Shown piece after piece: positions 19,038 to 29,041 of a stretch of 64,000 nt of DNA. The stretch spans positions 55,962 to 119,961 of the forward strand of contig NZ_FUWR01000011.1 of the NCBI RefSeq assembly GCF_900167465.1, given 5' to 3'. Position 1 is the stretch's first letter. Every line of letters begins with the position of its first letter. The position numbers were made by a program, and so were the translations under genes. Origin of the DNA: Trichlorobacter thiogenes. Lineage in GTDB: Bacteria > Desulfobacterota > Desulfuromonadia > Geobacterales > Pseudopelobacteraceae. Below the pieces are notes generated by a model. The model saw only the letters and a list, made by a program, of their open reading frames with translations. It was not told where the DNA came from and searched no databases.

Positions 19038-19906
19038 GGTAACAGTCCTTCAGTCAGTTCAAGTATGGCTTCGGCCTTGTTAAAGGTGTAGAGATGGACC
19101 CCTTGCACGCCAGCAGCCAGCAGTTCTTCGGCCTGTTTGCGGGCATGGGCTACCCCCACCTTGCGCACTTCGGCTGCGCCGCCGCGCTGGTCAGCTTCTT
19201 CAAGTGCAGCCATGAATGCAGGCGGAATAAAGGCGCCGGAGAGCTGCTTGATCCGCTCGATCATCTTCAGGTTCAGCACCGGCAGGATACCGGGGATAAT
19301 TAACTTGGTAATGCCTCGCTCCTGGGCGCGCTTCACAAAATCAAAGTAGAGTTGGTTGTCAAAAAACAGCTGGGTCACTGCAAAGGCACCCCCCAGATCC
19401 ATCTTCAGTTTGAGATAACCCAGGTCTGCATCAGCAGAGATCGCCTCAGGATGGACCTCAGGGTAGGCTGCCACGCTGATCCCCATCTCCGGGTGGGATT
19501 GCCCCACAAAGGAGACCAGATCAGAGGCGAAGTGAAAAGGTGATTCCGTTAACTGTTCAACCGGTGTCTCAAGTGGTGGATCACCCCGCAGAGCCAGTAT
19601 GTTCTGGATACCGGCCTTTGACAGGTTATCCAGAAAGCGGTTCAAACGGTCAGCCTGGGCACCTACACAGGTCATGTGGGCCATGGTTTCAAGTCCTAAC
19701 TGTTGCTGCATATGGGTTACAATTTCAAGGGTTGCGTCCTGATTGCTGCCCCCGGCACCGTAGGTAACCGAGGCAAACAACGGATTCAGGCTTGCCAGAC
19801 GCTCCACCACCTTGAAAAAGGCGGGCCAATCCTGGCGTTCCTTGGGAGGGAAGTATTCAACTGAGATAAAATGGCAACCGGTTGCAAGTTTATCAGCTAT
19901 CTTCAT
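19034..19906 (-). CDS. metF: 5,10-methylenetetrahydrofolate reductase
   Basis: Protein of 290 aa, a flavoenzyme reducing methylene- to methyl-tetrahydrofolate, the methyl donor for MetH next door. Family features: VEYFPPK at the N terminus with the catalytic Glu, SVTYGAGG, HMTCVG, ALRGDPP and DLGGAFAVTQLFFDN. It overlaps metH by four bases, so the two are coupled. AAGGAAA precedes the ATG, and a TATAAT on the minus strand (19933-19938) could be its -10, without a clear -35. Confidence 0.95.
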   Translation of the reverse strand: MKIADKLATGCHFISVEYFPPKERQDWPAFFKVVERLASLNPLFASVTYGAGGSNQDATLEIVTHMQQQLGLETMAHMTCVGAQADRLNRFLDNLSKAGIQNILALRGDPPLETPVEQLTESPFHFASDLVSFVGQSHPEMGISVAAYPEVHPEAISADADLGYLKLKMDLGGAFAVTQLFFDNQLYFDFVKRAQERGITKLIIPGILPVLNLKMIERIKQLSGAFIPPAFMAALEEADQRGGAAEVRKVGVAHARKQAEELLAAGVQGVHLYTFNKAEAILELTEGLLP

Positions 19907-20004
19907 GGTACAGTTTCCTTGACATGCTTAAAATTATAAGTGGTGTACTATAGCAGGCCTGTGCTGGCTGCGCCACAAAAACTGTCGTTTATACCAGCTT
20001 TGTA

Positions 20005-20033
20005 TTGACGGAATGCCCCAAAAACACTATAAA
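20005..20033 (+). promoter_or_regulatory. Sigma70-like promoter immediately upstream of miaB
   Basis: TTGACG (20005-20010) and TATAAA (20028-20033) are separated by exactly 17 bases. The expected start site, near 20040, falls only a few bases before the miaB ATG at 20044, where no Shine-Dalgarno sequence is visible. Confidence 0.5.
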
Positions 20034-20043
20034 AAACGATTCT

Positions 20044-21360
20044 ATGAACCAGAAAAAATTGTACATTGATACCGTTGGTTGTCAGATGAATGTCAACGAT
20101 TCTGAACGGATTGTGACCATGCTGCAACCGCTTGGCTATACCCAAACCCAACGCAGGCATGAGGCCAGCCTGATCCTGTTCAATACCTGCACTGTGCGGG
20201 CCGGGGCAGAGGAGTGTCTGCTTCAGAATATTGCCAACCTGAAGAACCTGAAGCGTAAAAAGCCTGGTACCCTGATCGGAGTGGCTGGTTGTGTTGCCCA
20301 GCAGATGGGAACAGAGCTGCTGCAGAAGTATCCCTGGGTGGATCTGGTGTTTGGCACCCACAACCTGCATCTGGTACCGGAGATGGTGAAGGATGCCGAG
20401 CAGGGCAGGCGCAGGGCAGAGACTGATTTTCTGGACAGCAGCGAACGGCTTGACCTGTTTCCGCCGATTGAAGGGCGTAAACGGGTTTCCACTTTTGTAA
20501 CCGTTATGCAGGGCTGCGATAACTTCTGCTCCTACTGCATTGTCCCCTATGTGCGGGGCAGGGAGATCAGTCGTCGTTTTGATGAGATTCTGCATGAGGT
20601 GCAGGGCTTGGCTGATCAGGGGCTGCGTGAAGTGGTGCTGCTGGGGCAGAACGTTAATTCCTATGGCCTTAAAGGTGAGGAACAACCTCCCTTTGCAGAG
20701 CTTGTCAGGGCGGTGGCCGTTGTAGCCGGTATTGATCGGGTCAGGTTTGTGACCTCTCACCCCAAGGATATGTCCGATGACCTGATCGCCTGTTTTACTG
20801 ATCTGCCCAAGCTGTGCGGTGGTTTGCACCTGCCTGCCCAGGCTGGCGGCAACCGGATTCTGAAGGCGATGAACCGGGGCTACAGTCGTGAGCATTATCT
20901 GGAGACCATTGCCAAGCTGCGTCAGGCCCGGCCCGGCATTAAGATTACCGGCGACATGATTGTCGGCTTCCCGGGGGAGACTGAAGCCGAGTTTGAAGAG
21001 ACTCTTTCCCTGATGGAAGAGGTGCGCTACTTTGACCTGTTCTCCTTTGTCTACTCGCCCCGGCCCGGCACCAAGGCTGCTGAACTGAGTGATGATCTAG
21101 CTAAAGAGGTTAAGCTGGCACGGCTGGACCGGCTGCAGAAGCTGCAGGCTGTCCATTCCCGTATCCACAATGAAGCCTATGTCGGCTCGACCCAGCAGGT
21201 GCTGGTGGAGGGACTGGCCAAGCGTCATGGACAGGTAAGTGGCCGCTGCGACAGCGGTCGGATTGTGAATCTGGCAGGCTCACCGACTCTGATCGGTAAA
21301 CTGGTGGATGTGAAGATTCTGGAAGGATATGCCAACTCCCTGCTGGGTGAGTTGTTATAA
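20044..21360 (+). CDS. miaB: tRNA-2-methylthio-N6-dimethylallyladenosine synthase
   Basis: About 438 aa. A radical SAM methylthiotransferase modifying i6A37 of tRNAs to ms2i6A37. The N-terminal UPF0004 domain has its three cluster cysteines in VGCQMN, NTCTV and AGCVAQ. The radical SAM motif is CDNFCSYC (CX3CX2C), and a TRAM domain ends the protein. The family normally begins near KKLYI, which fits the ATG at 20044. A TTG at 20005 opens the frame but would lie inside the predicted -35. No ribosome site is visible before either. Confidence 0.93.
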   Translation: MNQKKLYIDTVGCQMNVNDSERIVTMLQPLGYTQTQRRHEASLILFNTCTVRAGAEECLLQNIANLKNLKRKKPGTLIGVAGCVAQQMGTELLQKYPWVDLVFGTHNLHLVPEMVKDAEQGRRRAETDFLDSSERLDLFPPIEGRKRVSTFVTVMQGCDNFCSYCIVPYVRGREISRRFDEILHEVQGLADQGLREVVLLGQNVNSYGLKGEEQPPFAELVRAVAVVAGIDRVRFVTSHPKDMSDDLIACFTDLPKLCGGLHLPAQAGGNRILKAMNRGYSREHYLETIAKLRQARPGIKITGDMIVGFPGETEAEFEETLSLMEEVRYFDLFSFVYSPRPGTKAAELSDDLAKEVKLARLDRLQKLQAVHSRIHNEAYVGSTQQVLVEGLAKRHGQVSGRCDSGRIVNLAGSPTLIGKLVDVKILEGYANSLLGELL

Positions 21361-21377
21361 GTATTGAGAGGTTATGC

Positions 21378-23054
21378 ATGAGTACTGAAACCGTTACTCC
21401 AACAGCAAATTTTCTGCGTACCATTGTCAGTGAAGACCTTGCCAGTGGCAAACATCAGACCGTGGTGACCCGTTTCCCGCCTGAGCCCAACGGCTACCTG
21501 CATATCGGGCATGCCAAGTCGATCTGCCTTAACTTCGGCCTGGCCCGTGACTTTGGCGGCCAGTGCCACCTGCGTTTTGATGACACCAACCCGGTCAAGG
21601 AAGACAGGGAGTATATTGATTCAATTAAGGAGAGCGTGCGCTGGTTGGGATTTGATTGGGGCGAGCACCTCTACCACGCCTCAGAGTACTTTGAGCAGCT
21701 CTACCAGTGGGCTGAATATCTGATTCAGCAGGGTAAGGCCTATGTGGATGACCTGACCCCGGAGCAGATGAAAGAATACCGTGGTACCCTGACTGAACCG
21801 GGCAAAGAATCTCCTTTCCGCAGCCGTTCTGTGGAGGAAAACCTGGATCAGTTCCGTCGGATGCGGGCTGGTGAGTTTGCTGACGGCATGAAAGTGTTGC
21901 GGGCCAAAATCGACATGGCCTCCCCCAACATGAACCTGCGTGATCCGGTGCTGTACCGGATCCTGCATACCAGCCACCCCCATGTGGGGGATGCCTGGTG
22001 CATCTACCCGATGTACGACTTTACCCATGGCCAGTCTGACGCCATTGAGGGGATTACCCACTCCATCTGTACCCTGGAGTTTGAGTCCCACCGCCCGCTG
22101 TACGAGTGGTTCCTGGAGAATCTGCCGGTACCTGCCAAGCCGCGCCAGTACGAGTTTGCCCGCCTGAATCTCTCCTACACGGTGATGAGCAAGCGCAAAC
22201 TGCAGGAGCTGGTACAGACCGGTCTGGTCAATGGCTGGGATGACCCCCGCATGCCCACCATCATGGGCTTGAAACGTCGTGGTTTTACCCCGGCAGCGAT
22301 CCGCACCTTCTGTGACCGGATCGGGGTGGGGCGCAGCGATGCCTGGATCGGCTATGAGCTGCTGGAAGATTGTGTCAGGAATGACCTGAATGAGAACGCC
22401 CAGCGGGCCATGGCAGTGCTGCATCCGATCAAGCTGATCATTGATAACTATCCTGAAGATCAGGTGGATCAGTTTGAGGTGGCAAACCATCCATCAAAGC
22501 CTGAACTAGGTACACGTAAACTTCCGTTTTCAAAAGAAATTATTATTGATGCAGATGACTTTATGGAGAACCCGTCCAAAGGGTTCCATCGCCTGACAGT
22601 TGGTGGGGAAGTTAAGCTGAAATACGCCTACGTGGTCAAGTGCACTGGTATGATCAAGGATGAGCAGGGCAGGGTGGTTGAGCTGCATGCCGACTATGAC
22701 CCCGGCTCAACCAATGGGCCGATGACCTCCGATGGTCGTAAGATCAAAGGGGTGATTCACTGGCTTTCTGCCGCCCATGCTGCAACGGTGGAGGCCCGTC
22801 TGTTTGATCGACTGTTCAGTGATGCCAATCCTGACCGTGGTGGGGCTGATTACAAGCAGTTCCTGAACCCTGAATCTCTGCAGACCCTGCCCCAGTGCCG
22901 GGTTGAAGCATCCCTGCTGGATGTAGTACCTGGCCAAAGTTTCCAGTTTGAACGCCTGGGCTACTTCTGCGCAGACCAGAAGGATTCGCAGCCGGGTAAA
23001 CCGGTCTTTAACCGAGTTGTGACCCTGCGGGATACCTGGGGCGGAAAGAACTAA
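21378..23054 (+). CDS. glnS: Glutaminyl-tRNA synthetase
   Basis: Protein of 558 aa, similar to E. coli GlnRS. Class I signatures HIGH (in [14 protein letters not shown]) and a KMSKS equivalent, VMSKRKL. The C-terminal beta-barrel anticodon-binding domains follow. Direct glutamine charging here does not exclude a GatCAB route elsewhere. It lies 17 bases after miaB and five before era. Confidence 0.95.
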   Translation: MSTETVTPTANFLRTIVSEDLASGKHQTVVTRFPPEPNGYLHIGHAKSICLNFGLARDFGGQCHLRFDDTNPVKEDREYIDSIKESVRWLGFDWGEHLYHASEYFEQLYQWAEYLIQQGKAYVDDLTPEQMKEYRGTLTEPGKESPFRSRSVEENLDQFRRMRAGEFADGMKVLRAKIDMASPNMNLRDPVLYRILHTSHPHVGDAWCIYPMYDFTHGQSDAIEGITHSICTLEFESHRPLYEWFLENLPVPAKPRQYEFARLNLSYTVMSKRKLQELVQTGLVNGWDDPRMPTIMGLKRRGFTPAAIRTFCDRIGVGRSDAWIGYELLEDCVRNDLNENAQRAMAVLHPIKLIIDNYPEDQVDQFEVANHPSKPELGTRKLPFSKEIIIDADDFMENPSKGFHRLTVGGEVKLKYAYVVKCTGMIKDEQGRVVELHADYDPGSTNGPMTSDGRKIKGVIHWLSAAHAATVEARLFDRLFSDANPDRGGADYKQFLNPESLQTLPQCRVEASLLDVVPGQSFQFERLGYFCADQKDSQPGKPVFNRVVTLRDTWGGKN

Positions 23055-23059
23055 CGTAT

Positions 23060-23950
23060 ATGAGTGATACAACGTATAAAGCAGGATTTGTCTCAATTAT
23101 CGGGCGCCCCAATGTGGGCAAGTCCACCCTGCTGAACCGGATCCTGGGTGAGAAGATCGTGGCGGTATCGGACAAGCCCCAGACCACCCGCAACGTGATT
23201 CGTGGCATTTTGTCCGATGAGACCAGCCAGATCGTGTTTGTGGACACCCCTGGTATCCATACCGCCCGTACCCGGATCAACCGTGCCATGGTGGATGCTG
23301 CCATGACAGTGGTAACCGGGATTGATCTGATGTTGCTGGTGGTGGATGCCACCCAGAAGATTGAAGAAGCATTCATCAAGGATATCTGCTCCAAGGCCGG
23401 AGCGCCAATCTATCTGGTCTTGAACAAGATAGATCAGGTCACCCCCAAAGAGAAACTGTTTACGGTGATTGAAGGCTATACACGCCTCTATGATTTTCCG
23501 GAAATCATCCCAATCTCTGCCCAAAGTGGCAGTAATATTGAGCGTCTGGTGGATCTGGTGCGGGAACAGCTGCCGGAAGGAGAAGCACTCTTCCCGGATG
23601 ATATCCTGACTGATCTGCCGGAGAAGTTTATTGTGGCAGAGCTGATCCGTGAAAAGGTCTTTCGCCTGACCAACCGCGAGGTACCCTACGGTACTGCTGT
23701 GGTGGTGGAGGCGTTTGCTGAGCGTGAAAACGGACTGGTGGCGATCAATGCCACCATCATGGTGGAGCGGGATTCCCATAAAGGGATCATTATTGGTAAA
23801 CGAGGGACCATGCTCAAAAAGATCGGTGAGCAGGCCCGTCGCGATATTGAGCGGTTGTTGGGAACCAAGGTGTATCTGGAGTTGTTTGTGCAAGTGCAGG
23901 AACGCTGGACTGAGCGGACCGCTATGCTGAGAGAGTTAGGATACGAGTGA
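23060..23950 (+). CDS. era: GTPase Era
   Basis: Protein of 296 aa. An essential GTPase binding the 3' end of 16S rRNA in 30S assembly. G1 [10 protein letters not shown]3 DTPG, G4 NKID in the N-terminal half. A C-terminal KH domain has GKRGTMLKKIGEQARRDIE. It follows glnS closely and is separated from the other GTPase gene, der, by a long inverted repeat. Confidence 0.96.
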   Translation: MSDTTYKAGFVSIIGRPNVGKSTLLNRILGEKIVAVSDKPQTTRNVIRGILSDETSQIVFVDTPGIHTARTRINRAMVDAAMTVVTGIDLMLLVVDATQKIEEAFIKDICSKAGAPIYLVLNKIDQVTPKEKLFTVIEGYTRLYDFPEIIPISAQSGSNIERLVDLVREQLPEGEALFPDDILTDLPEKFIVAELIREKVFRLTNREVPYGTAVVVEAFAERENGLVAINATIMVERDSHKGIIIGKRGTMLKKIGEQARRDIERLLGTKVYLELFVQVQERWTERTAMLRELGYE

Positions 23951-23952
23951 GC

Positions 23953-24074
23953 AAAACTACTGCGGAGGCCGTCTACTGCGTTGCGCGGTGCTCGCTCCTT
24001 CGCCTACCTAGCATTGGTATGTCTCAGTCGCTGCGCAACCTACGCCTTGTATCCGGCCTTCCTCATCACGTTTT
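23953..24074. repeat. Long imperfect inverted repeat between era and der
   Basis: A ~122-bp element that fills the 139-base gap. Left-arm blocks AAAAC, GGAGGCCG and GTTGCGC recur as reverse complements in the right arm (GCGCAAC, CGGCCTTCC, GTTTT). The RNA or DNA could fold into one long, interrupted hairpin. There is no T run, so it is not an ordinary terminator. General size and layout resemble the two 117-bp elements at 55231 and 59631, but the inner sequence differs. Confidence 0.65.
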
Positions 24075-24089
24075 GAAAGAGATTCAAAT

Positions 24090-25439
24090 ATGAAATCAAT
24101 AGTAGCCATAGTAGGACGTCCCAATGTGGGCAAATCAACCCTGTTTAACCGGATTGTGGGTGAGCGCAGGGCAATTGTGGATGATATGCCCGGTGTGACC
24201 CGTGACCGTAATTACGCGGTGGTGGAGCGTTATGACAAGCCGTTTATCCTGGTGGATACCGGCGGGTTTGAACCGGTAACGGAAGACCGGATGCTTCAGC
24301 AGATGCGGGAACAGTCGCTTTTGGCCATGGAAGAGGCGGATGTCATTATCTTTTTGATGGATGCCAAGCAGGGCCTGACCCCGGCAGATACTGAGGTCGC
24401 CTCCATGCTGCGGCGGGTGGATAAGCCGGTTTTCTATGTGGTCAACAAGGTAGATGGCGAGAAGATCGAGAACGAGGCAGCTGAGTTCTATGCCCTGGGT
24501 ATTGACAACATGCACACCATCTCGGCAGCCCATAACCGGGGTATCAGGGATCTGCTGGATGAGATTCAGGAACTGTTGCCGGATAACGCATTACCGGGCG
24601 AAGATGAGGTGACCTCCATCGCGGTGGTGGGGCGCCCCAATGTGGGCAAGTCATCACTGGTTAACCGTCTGCTGGGGTTTGAGCGGGTGGTGGCCAATCC
24701 CGTTGCCGGGACAACCCGCGATTCAGTGGATACCTTCTTTTCCTGCAACAAACAACGCTACTGTCTGATTGATACTGCTGGTATCCGGCGTAAGGGCAAG
24801 ACCAGCCAGAAGCTGGAAAAATACAGCGTGGTTGATGCGTTAAAGAGTATTGACCGTGCTGATGTGGTGCTGATTGTGCTGAATGCTGAAGATGGAATCA
24901 CAGAGCAGGATAAACATATTGCCGGCTACGTCTATGAGGCTGGCCGTTCCTGTCTGTTTGTGGTCAATAAGTGGGATACGCTGGAAAAGGATAACAAGAC
25001 GATTGGCAAGTTTGTGGAGCAGATCCAGTACGAATTCAAGTTTCTGGCCTTTGCGCCAATTGTGTTTGTCTCAGCCAAGACCGGCCAGCGGATTCACAAG
25101 GTTATGGAAGAGGCTGCAGAGGTTGCTGAGCAGTATTCCCGAAGGGTTACCACGTCAGAGTTAAACCGTGTCTTCAAAGAAGCGGTGGAGGCACACCATG
25201 CCCCGCTGCACCATGCCTGTCGGGTTAAGTTTTACTTTGCCACCCAGGTGGCAGTTAAGCCACCCACCTTTGCCATCTTTACCAATCAGCCGGATGGCGT
25301 GTTGACGCCGTACCAACGCTATCTGGGCAACCGCTTCCGGGATGCCTTTGGTTTCAAGGGGACGCCGTTCAGGCTGCTGTTCCGTGGCAGGGAGCGCAAG
25401 CTGGCTGATGGCAGGGAAAGAAAAACCTCTAAACCGTGA
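24090..25439 (+). CDS. der: GTPase Der (EngA)
   Basis: Protein of 449 aa with tandem GTPase domains ([12 protein letters not shown] near residue 9 and [12 protein letters not shown] near residue 180) and a C-terminal KH-like domain. Acts in 50S ribosome assembly. Switch motifs DTGG and DTAG, and G4 NKVD and NKWD, are present. Downstream of era but separated by the inverted repeat. Confidence 0.96.
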   Translation: MKSIVAIVGRPNVGKSTLFNRIVGERRAIVDDMPGVTRDRNYAVVERYDKPFILVDTGGFEPVTEDRMLQQMREQSLLAMEEADVIIFLMDAKQGLTPADTEVASMLRRVDKPVFYVVNKVDGEKIENEAAEFYALGIDNMHTISAAHNRGIRDLLDEIQELLPDNALPGEDEVTSIAVVGRPNVGKSSLVNRLLGFERVVANPVAGTTRDSVDTFFSCNKQRYCLIDTAGIRRKGKTSQKLEKYSVVDALKSIDRADVVLIVLNAEDGITEQDKHIAGYVYEAGRSCLFVVNKWDTLEKDNKTIGKFVEQIQYEFKFLAFAPIVFVSAKTGQRIHKVMEEAAEVAEQYSRRVTTSELNRVFKEAVEAHHAPLHHACRVKFYFATQVAVKPPTFAIFTNQPDGVLTPYQRYLGNRFRDAFGFKGTPFRLLFRGRERKLADGRERKTSKP

Positions 25440-25516
25440 TATGGCTTTACTCAAGCTGCGCTGTGGTTTATCATTAACGCGCTAATTATCGTAGTTACAG
25501 CTAAGGAGAAATTGAC

Positions 25517-26521
25517 ATGCAGATGCAGAGTGGACTGCATGGAAAACTGGAAGAACTGGGACTTGACGAAATCCTTCAGATTGTCGGGGTGAGTCGTCGC
25601 ACCGGTATCCTGACCCTTAAAAGCAGAGGGCGTGAGGCGGTGCTGCAGTTCCGTGACGGTCTGTTGGTCAGAGTCACCTCCACCGGCTTCCAGCAAAGTC
25701 TTGGAGAACTGCTGATTCGTAACGGAGCTGCCACACCTGAGATGGTGCAGCAGGCGTTGGCAATCCAGCAGCAGGAAAAGTTTCGTGAGCGGATCGGTAC
25801 GATCCTGCATAATCGTTTTAATGTTGATCTGCAGGTAATTGAGCAGACCGTGCGGGAACAGATCAGCAACGTCCTGATGACCCTGTTTGCCTGGACAGAG
25901 GGTAGCTTTGATTGTTCTCCCCGTGAGGTAGAAACAGTAGATGCCGCCTATCTTGATCCGGTGCAGTTGATTCTGGAGTTGGGTGATAGTGCGCCGGATC
26001 AGCTGGTTGCCGAGGGAATGAAGCTGCAGCAGGCCTTAGGTGCTGACGAAGGGCATGATCTGGTTGAAGAAGTTGTAGAGCTGACGCCCTTGGCGCCAAA
26101 GCAGGCGACACTGCCTCCGCTGGTCATTGTTGATGATGATAGTGCCCTGACAGAGGCGGTGGCTGAAGCGTTTGGACAGTGGTTTGAGGTGTCACCGTTT
26201 ACCCGTAGCGAAGAGGCATTGGTGAAGATTGATGCCCTGTTTCGCACAGGAGCCGATCCGGTGGTGCTGGTTGACTTGATCATGCCCAAAATGGATGGCA
26301 CCGGTGTGCTGGGGGGGCTTGAACTGATTCAGTTGCTGCATCGTAACTTTAAAGGGCTTAATATTTTTGCTATTTCTGACTTTTATCATGCCGACGCCGT
26401 TCAGGAACTCTCCGACATGGGCTATGCGTGTATGAATAAGCCGAGGCGTGGTGATACCAAAGGCGATCAGTTTGGTTCGTTTGTGCAAAATCTGAAAGCT
26501 GCACTGCACCTGAACCATTAG
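25517..26521 (+). CDS. DUF4388 (PATAN) domain fused to a receiver domain
   Basis: A 334-aa protein. Residues ~5-150 are a PATAN/DUF4388 domain (LHGKLEELGLDEILQIVGVSRRTGILTL). Residues ~200-330 are a response-regulator receiver (IVDDDS acidic pocket, phosphoacceptor Asp in VLVDLIMP, Lys in MNKP). The receiver carries an unusual glycine-rich insert just after the phosphoacceptor loop (DGTGVLGG). It heads the chemosensory operon, so it is a likely phosphorylation target of the CheA. The ATG has AAGGAG upstream. PATAN function is not established; protein-protein contact is the usual suggestion. Confidence 0.82.
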   Translation: MQMQSGLHGKLEELGLDEILQIVGVSRRTGILTLKSRGREAVLQFRDGLLVRVTSTGFQQSLGELLIRNGAATPEMVQQALAIQQQEKFRERIGTILHNRFNVDLQVIEQTVREQISNVLMTLFAWTEGSFDCSPREVETVDAAYLDPVQLILELGDSAPDQLVAEGMKLQQALGADEGHDLVEEVVELTPLAPKQATLPPLVIVDDDSALTEAVAEAFGQWFEVSPFTRSEEALVKIDALFRTGADPVVLVDLIMPKMDGTGVLGGLELIQLLHRNFKGLNIFAISDFYHADAVQELSDMGYACMNKPRRGDTKGDQFGSFVQNLKAALHLNH

Positions 26522-26561
26522 CAGTTGTTTACGCAGGCTTTTTGGGAGGGAACCTGTAGTG

Positions 26562-26930
26562 ATGAAGAGCTTCACTATCCTTATTGTTGATGATTCAGCT
26601 GCCATGCGCTCCCTGCTGGTCTCCACCCTGGAGACACTGGGGAACCTCTCGATTGTGCAGGCTCCGAACGGCTTTGAGGCGTTGCGGATGTTGCCCCGTG
26701 AACAGGTTGATCTGGTCCTGACCGATATTAATATGCCTGATATTAACGGACTTGAACTGCTGAGCTTTATTCGTAATAACCCTATCTACAAGGATGTTCC
26801 GGTGGTTGTTATCTCCACTGAAGGAAGCCGTAAAGATATTGAAAAGGGGCTTTCTCTTGGGGCCAATGAGTATCTTGTCAAACCGTTTCAACCTGAACAA
26901 CTCCTCGAAATAGTCAAAAGGTTTCTATGA
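26562..26930 (+). CDS. CheY-like response regulator
   Basis: A single-domain receiver of about 122 aa. Acidic pair VDDS, phosphoacceptor Asp in VLTDINMP, switch residue in VISTEG and Lys in LVKPF are all present. No output domain, as in CheY. A GTG one codon earlier (26559) is equally possible given the GGGAGGG upstream. It overlaps cheA by ATGA, so it is translated with it and is probably its direct phospho-acceptor. Confidence 0.88.
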   Translation: MKSFTILIVDDSAAMRSLLVSTLETLGNLSIVQAPNGFEALRMLPREQVDLVLTDINMPDINGLELLSFIRNNPIYKDVPVVVISTEGSRKDIEKGLSLGANEYLVKPFQPEQLLEIVKRFL

Positions 26931-29038
26931 GTTCTTCCTCCGTCCCATCATCTGATGCTGCACGGGATTTTCTGGCAGAGGCTGAGGAGATTGTTGAGGA
27001 ACTCAGCACTCAGTTGGCTGATCTGGCAGATATGGCTGAAAAAGGGGCCTGGGAACCTGATCTGCTGAATGCTATCTTCCGTGGAGCCCACTCGTTGAAG
27101 GGGTTGGCAGGCATGTTCGGCTTTGGTATGATCGCCGAAGTTGCCCACCATGCTGAAAACCTGCTTGATTGGCTGCGGATGGGCAAGGTCTCGCTTTCAA
27201 CTGCAGTGCTTGAACTACTTTTTTCTTCTGCTGAACTGCTTACCACCCTGCTGCGGGCCTGTGTTGATGGTACCCTTGATCAGCATCAGGCAGCTGCCAC
27301 AGCCCATGCCGCCACTATTAATGCATATCTCAATCCTGCCACTCCGGTTGCAGAGGCGCCGTTACTTGAACAGTTGGGCCTGTCAGAATCGCTGATGGGC
27401 GCACTGACCGAGTATGAAGAACATCGCTTGAAAGAAAACTGCAGTAAAGGCCGCCATATCTATGTGGTGCATGCCTCCTTTGAACTGACCACCTTTGATC
27501 AGGGCTTGTCGCAAGTAACGGATATCCTTAAAAGCTGCGGAGAAGTGATCAGCACCCTGCCCAGTGTTGGGGAGAACCTTGAGACCCATATAGATTTTGA
27601 TCTGTTGGTGGGGAGTGACCGGAATGAACAGGAATTTACTGATCTTCTGAAAGATCTTGATGTCACCATTCTGGTCGCAGGTGCTACCGCTGCCGTAAGC
27701 CAATCTGAGCCGCTGCCTGTTTCAACAGCAGCGGTTGTTCCTGAAGCAAAGACGGAAGAGGCGTCCTCTGATAAAGCCGTCATACCGGTAGCAGTTCCTG
27801 TTTCTGAAGGTGTACCAGTCAGCCCGGATGAGCCGCTTACGGCCAAGAGCATGAGCCGTACCGTGCGGGTGGATATCGGTAAGCTTGATGAATTGATGAA
27901 CATTGTGGGCGAGTTGGTGCTGGCCCACTCCTCCATTTCCTCCATTGCTAACCGGATGCGTGCTGAAGGCTTCTCCCGCATGGCAATCGACCTTGGCAAG
28001 GCAGCCAAAGGGCTTGAACGACGTCTGACTGACCTGCAAAAGGGGGTTATGGATATCCGTATGATTCCGGTGGGGCAGTTGTATGAGAAAATGTCCCGAA
28101 TTGTGCGGAAGATCTCCCGTGAACAGGGTAAAAAGATTGAGTTGAAGATGTACGGTGCTGAGACCGAGCTGGATAAGCTGATTGTGGAGGATATTGCTGA
28201 TCCGTTGATGCATATCATCCGTAATGCCATTGACCACGGGATTGAGTCGCCGGAGCGTCGACTGGCTGCCGGTAAGGATGAACGGGGCACGGTACGGCTT
28301 TCTTCCTTCCAAAAGGGGAACCATGTCGTTATAGAGGTTGAGGATGACGGCGGTGGTATCGATATTGAAAAGATCAAGCAAAAGGCCCTGTCTAAAGGGT
28401 TGCTGCAGGATGTAAGCAGCCTGTCTGATCGTGAAGCCCTTGATCTGATTTTTCTACCCGGTTTTTCCACTGCAGACAAGATTACAGACGTCTCTGGACG
28501 TGGTGTTGGCATGGATGTGGTGCGCAACAATATCGCCGCAGTTTCCGGCATGGTTGATATTGAAACCAGGTTGGGGCAGGGCTCCCGCTTTACCATTGTC
28601 CTGCCGATTACCCTGGCCATCATCAAGGCCTTGATTATCTTCTGTGCTGGTCGAACCTATGCAATACCGATTACTTCAGTGGTTGAATCGATTATTCTGG
28701 AACCCTCTGATATCAAAACCGTTGAGGGGAAAGAAGTCATCAACCTGCGTGAGCAGACCCTGGCGCTGTTGCGCCTTGAGCGGCTCTTTAAGATTGATCG
28801 GGTCGGCATTAACCCTGGTGACCAGTATGTGGTGATTGTCGGTTCTGCTGAAAAACGGCTGGGTATTGTGGTGGATGATCTGCTGGGGCAGCAGGATATT
28901 GTGATCAAGCCGCTGGGGGCTGCATTCAAGTCTTTGCGTGGCATTTCCGGTGCGGCGGATCTGGGGGATCAACGTACCATTCTGGTGATGGATGCAGGCG
29001 GCATTATTGCTGAAACCATGCGTGGCGGCGGGGCGTAA
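26927..29038 (+). CDS. cheA: Chemotaxis histidine kinase CheA
   Basis: Protein of 703 aa. An N-terminal HPt domain with phospho-His55 (GAHSLKG) and a middle region (~165-250) resembling a response-regulator-binding domain. A Ser/Val/Pro-rich linker follows. P3 dimerisation (VDIGKLDELMNIVGELVL) and the ATPase come next, with N box IIRNAIDHGIE, G1 EDDGGGID and G2 GRGVGMDVV. A C-terminal CheW-like domain ends the protein. It is the kinase of the cluster, coupled to the CheY upstream. Three bases separate it from the ExeA-type ATPase gene. Receptors must come from elsewhere in the genome. Confidence 0.95.
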   Translation: MSSSSVPSSDAARDFLAEAEEIVEELSTQLADLADMAEKGAWEPDLLNAIFRGAHSLKGLAGMFGFGMIAEVAHHAENLLDWLRMGKVSLSTAVLELLFSSAELLTTLLRACVDGTLDQHQAAATAHAATINAYLNPATPVAEAPLLEQLGLSESLMGALTEYEEHRLKENCSKGRHIYVVHASFELTTFDQGLSQVTDILKSCGEVISTLPSVGENLETHIDFDLLVGSDRNEQEFTDLLKDLDVTILVAGATAAVSQSEPLPVSTAAVVPEAKTEEASSDKAVIPVAVPVSEGVPVSPDEPLTAKSMSRTVRVDIGKLDELMNIVGELVLAHSSISSIANRMRAEGFSRMAIDLGKAAKGLERRLTDLQKGVMDIRMIPVGQLYEKMSRIVRKISREQGKKIELKMYGAETELDKLIVEDIADPLMHIIRNAIDHGIESPERRLAAGKDERGTVRLSSFQKGNHVVIEVEDDGGGIDIEKIKQKALSKGLLQDVSSLSDREALDLIFLPGFSTADKITDVSGRGVGMDVVRNNIAAVSGMVDIETRLGQGSRFTIVLPITLAIIKALIIFCAGRTYAIPITSVVESIILEPSDIKTVEGKEVINLREQTLALLRLERLFKIDRVGINPGDQYVVIVGSAEKRLGIVVDDLLGQQDIVIKPLGAAFKSLRGISGAADLGDQRTILVMDAGGIIAETMRGGGA

Positions 29039-29041
29039 ACA

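Noticed and set aside
19948..20895. 315-aa minus-strand open frame overlapping miaB
   Set aside because: Composition is typical of an antisense frame and MiaB is intact on the other strand.
27499..28626. 375-aa minus-strand open frame across cheA
   Set aside because: Ser/Thr/Arg-rich shadow of the cheA coding sequence with no family resemblance.
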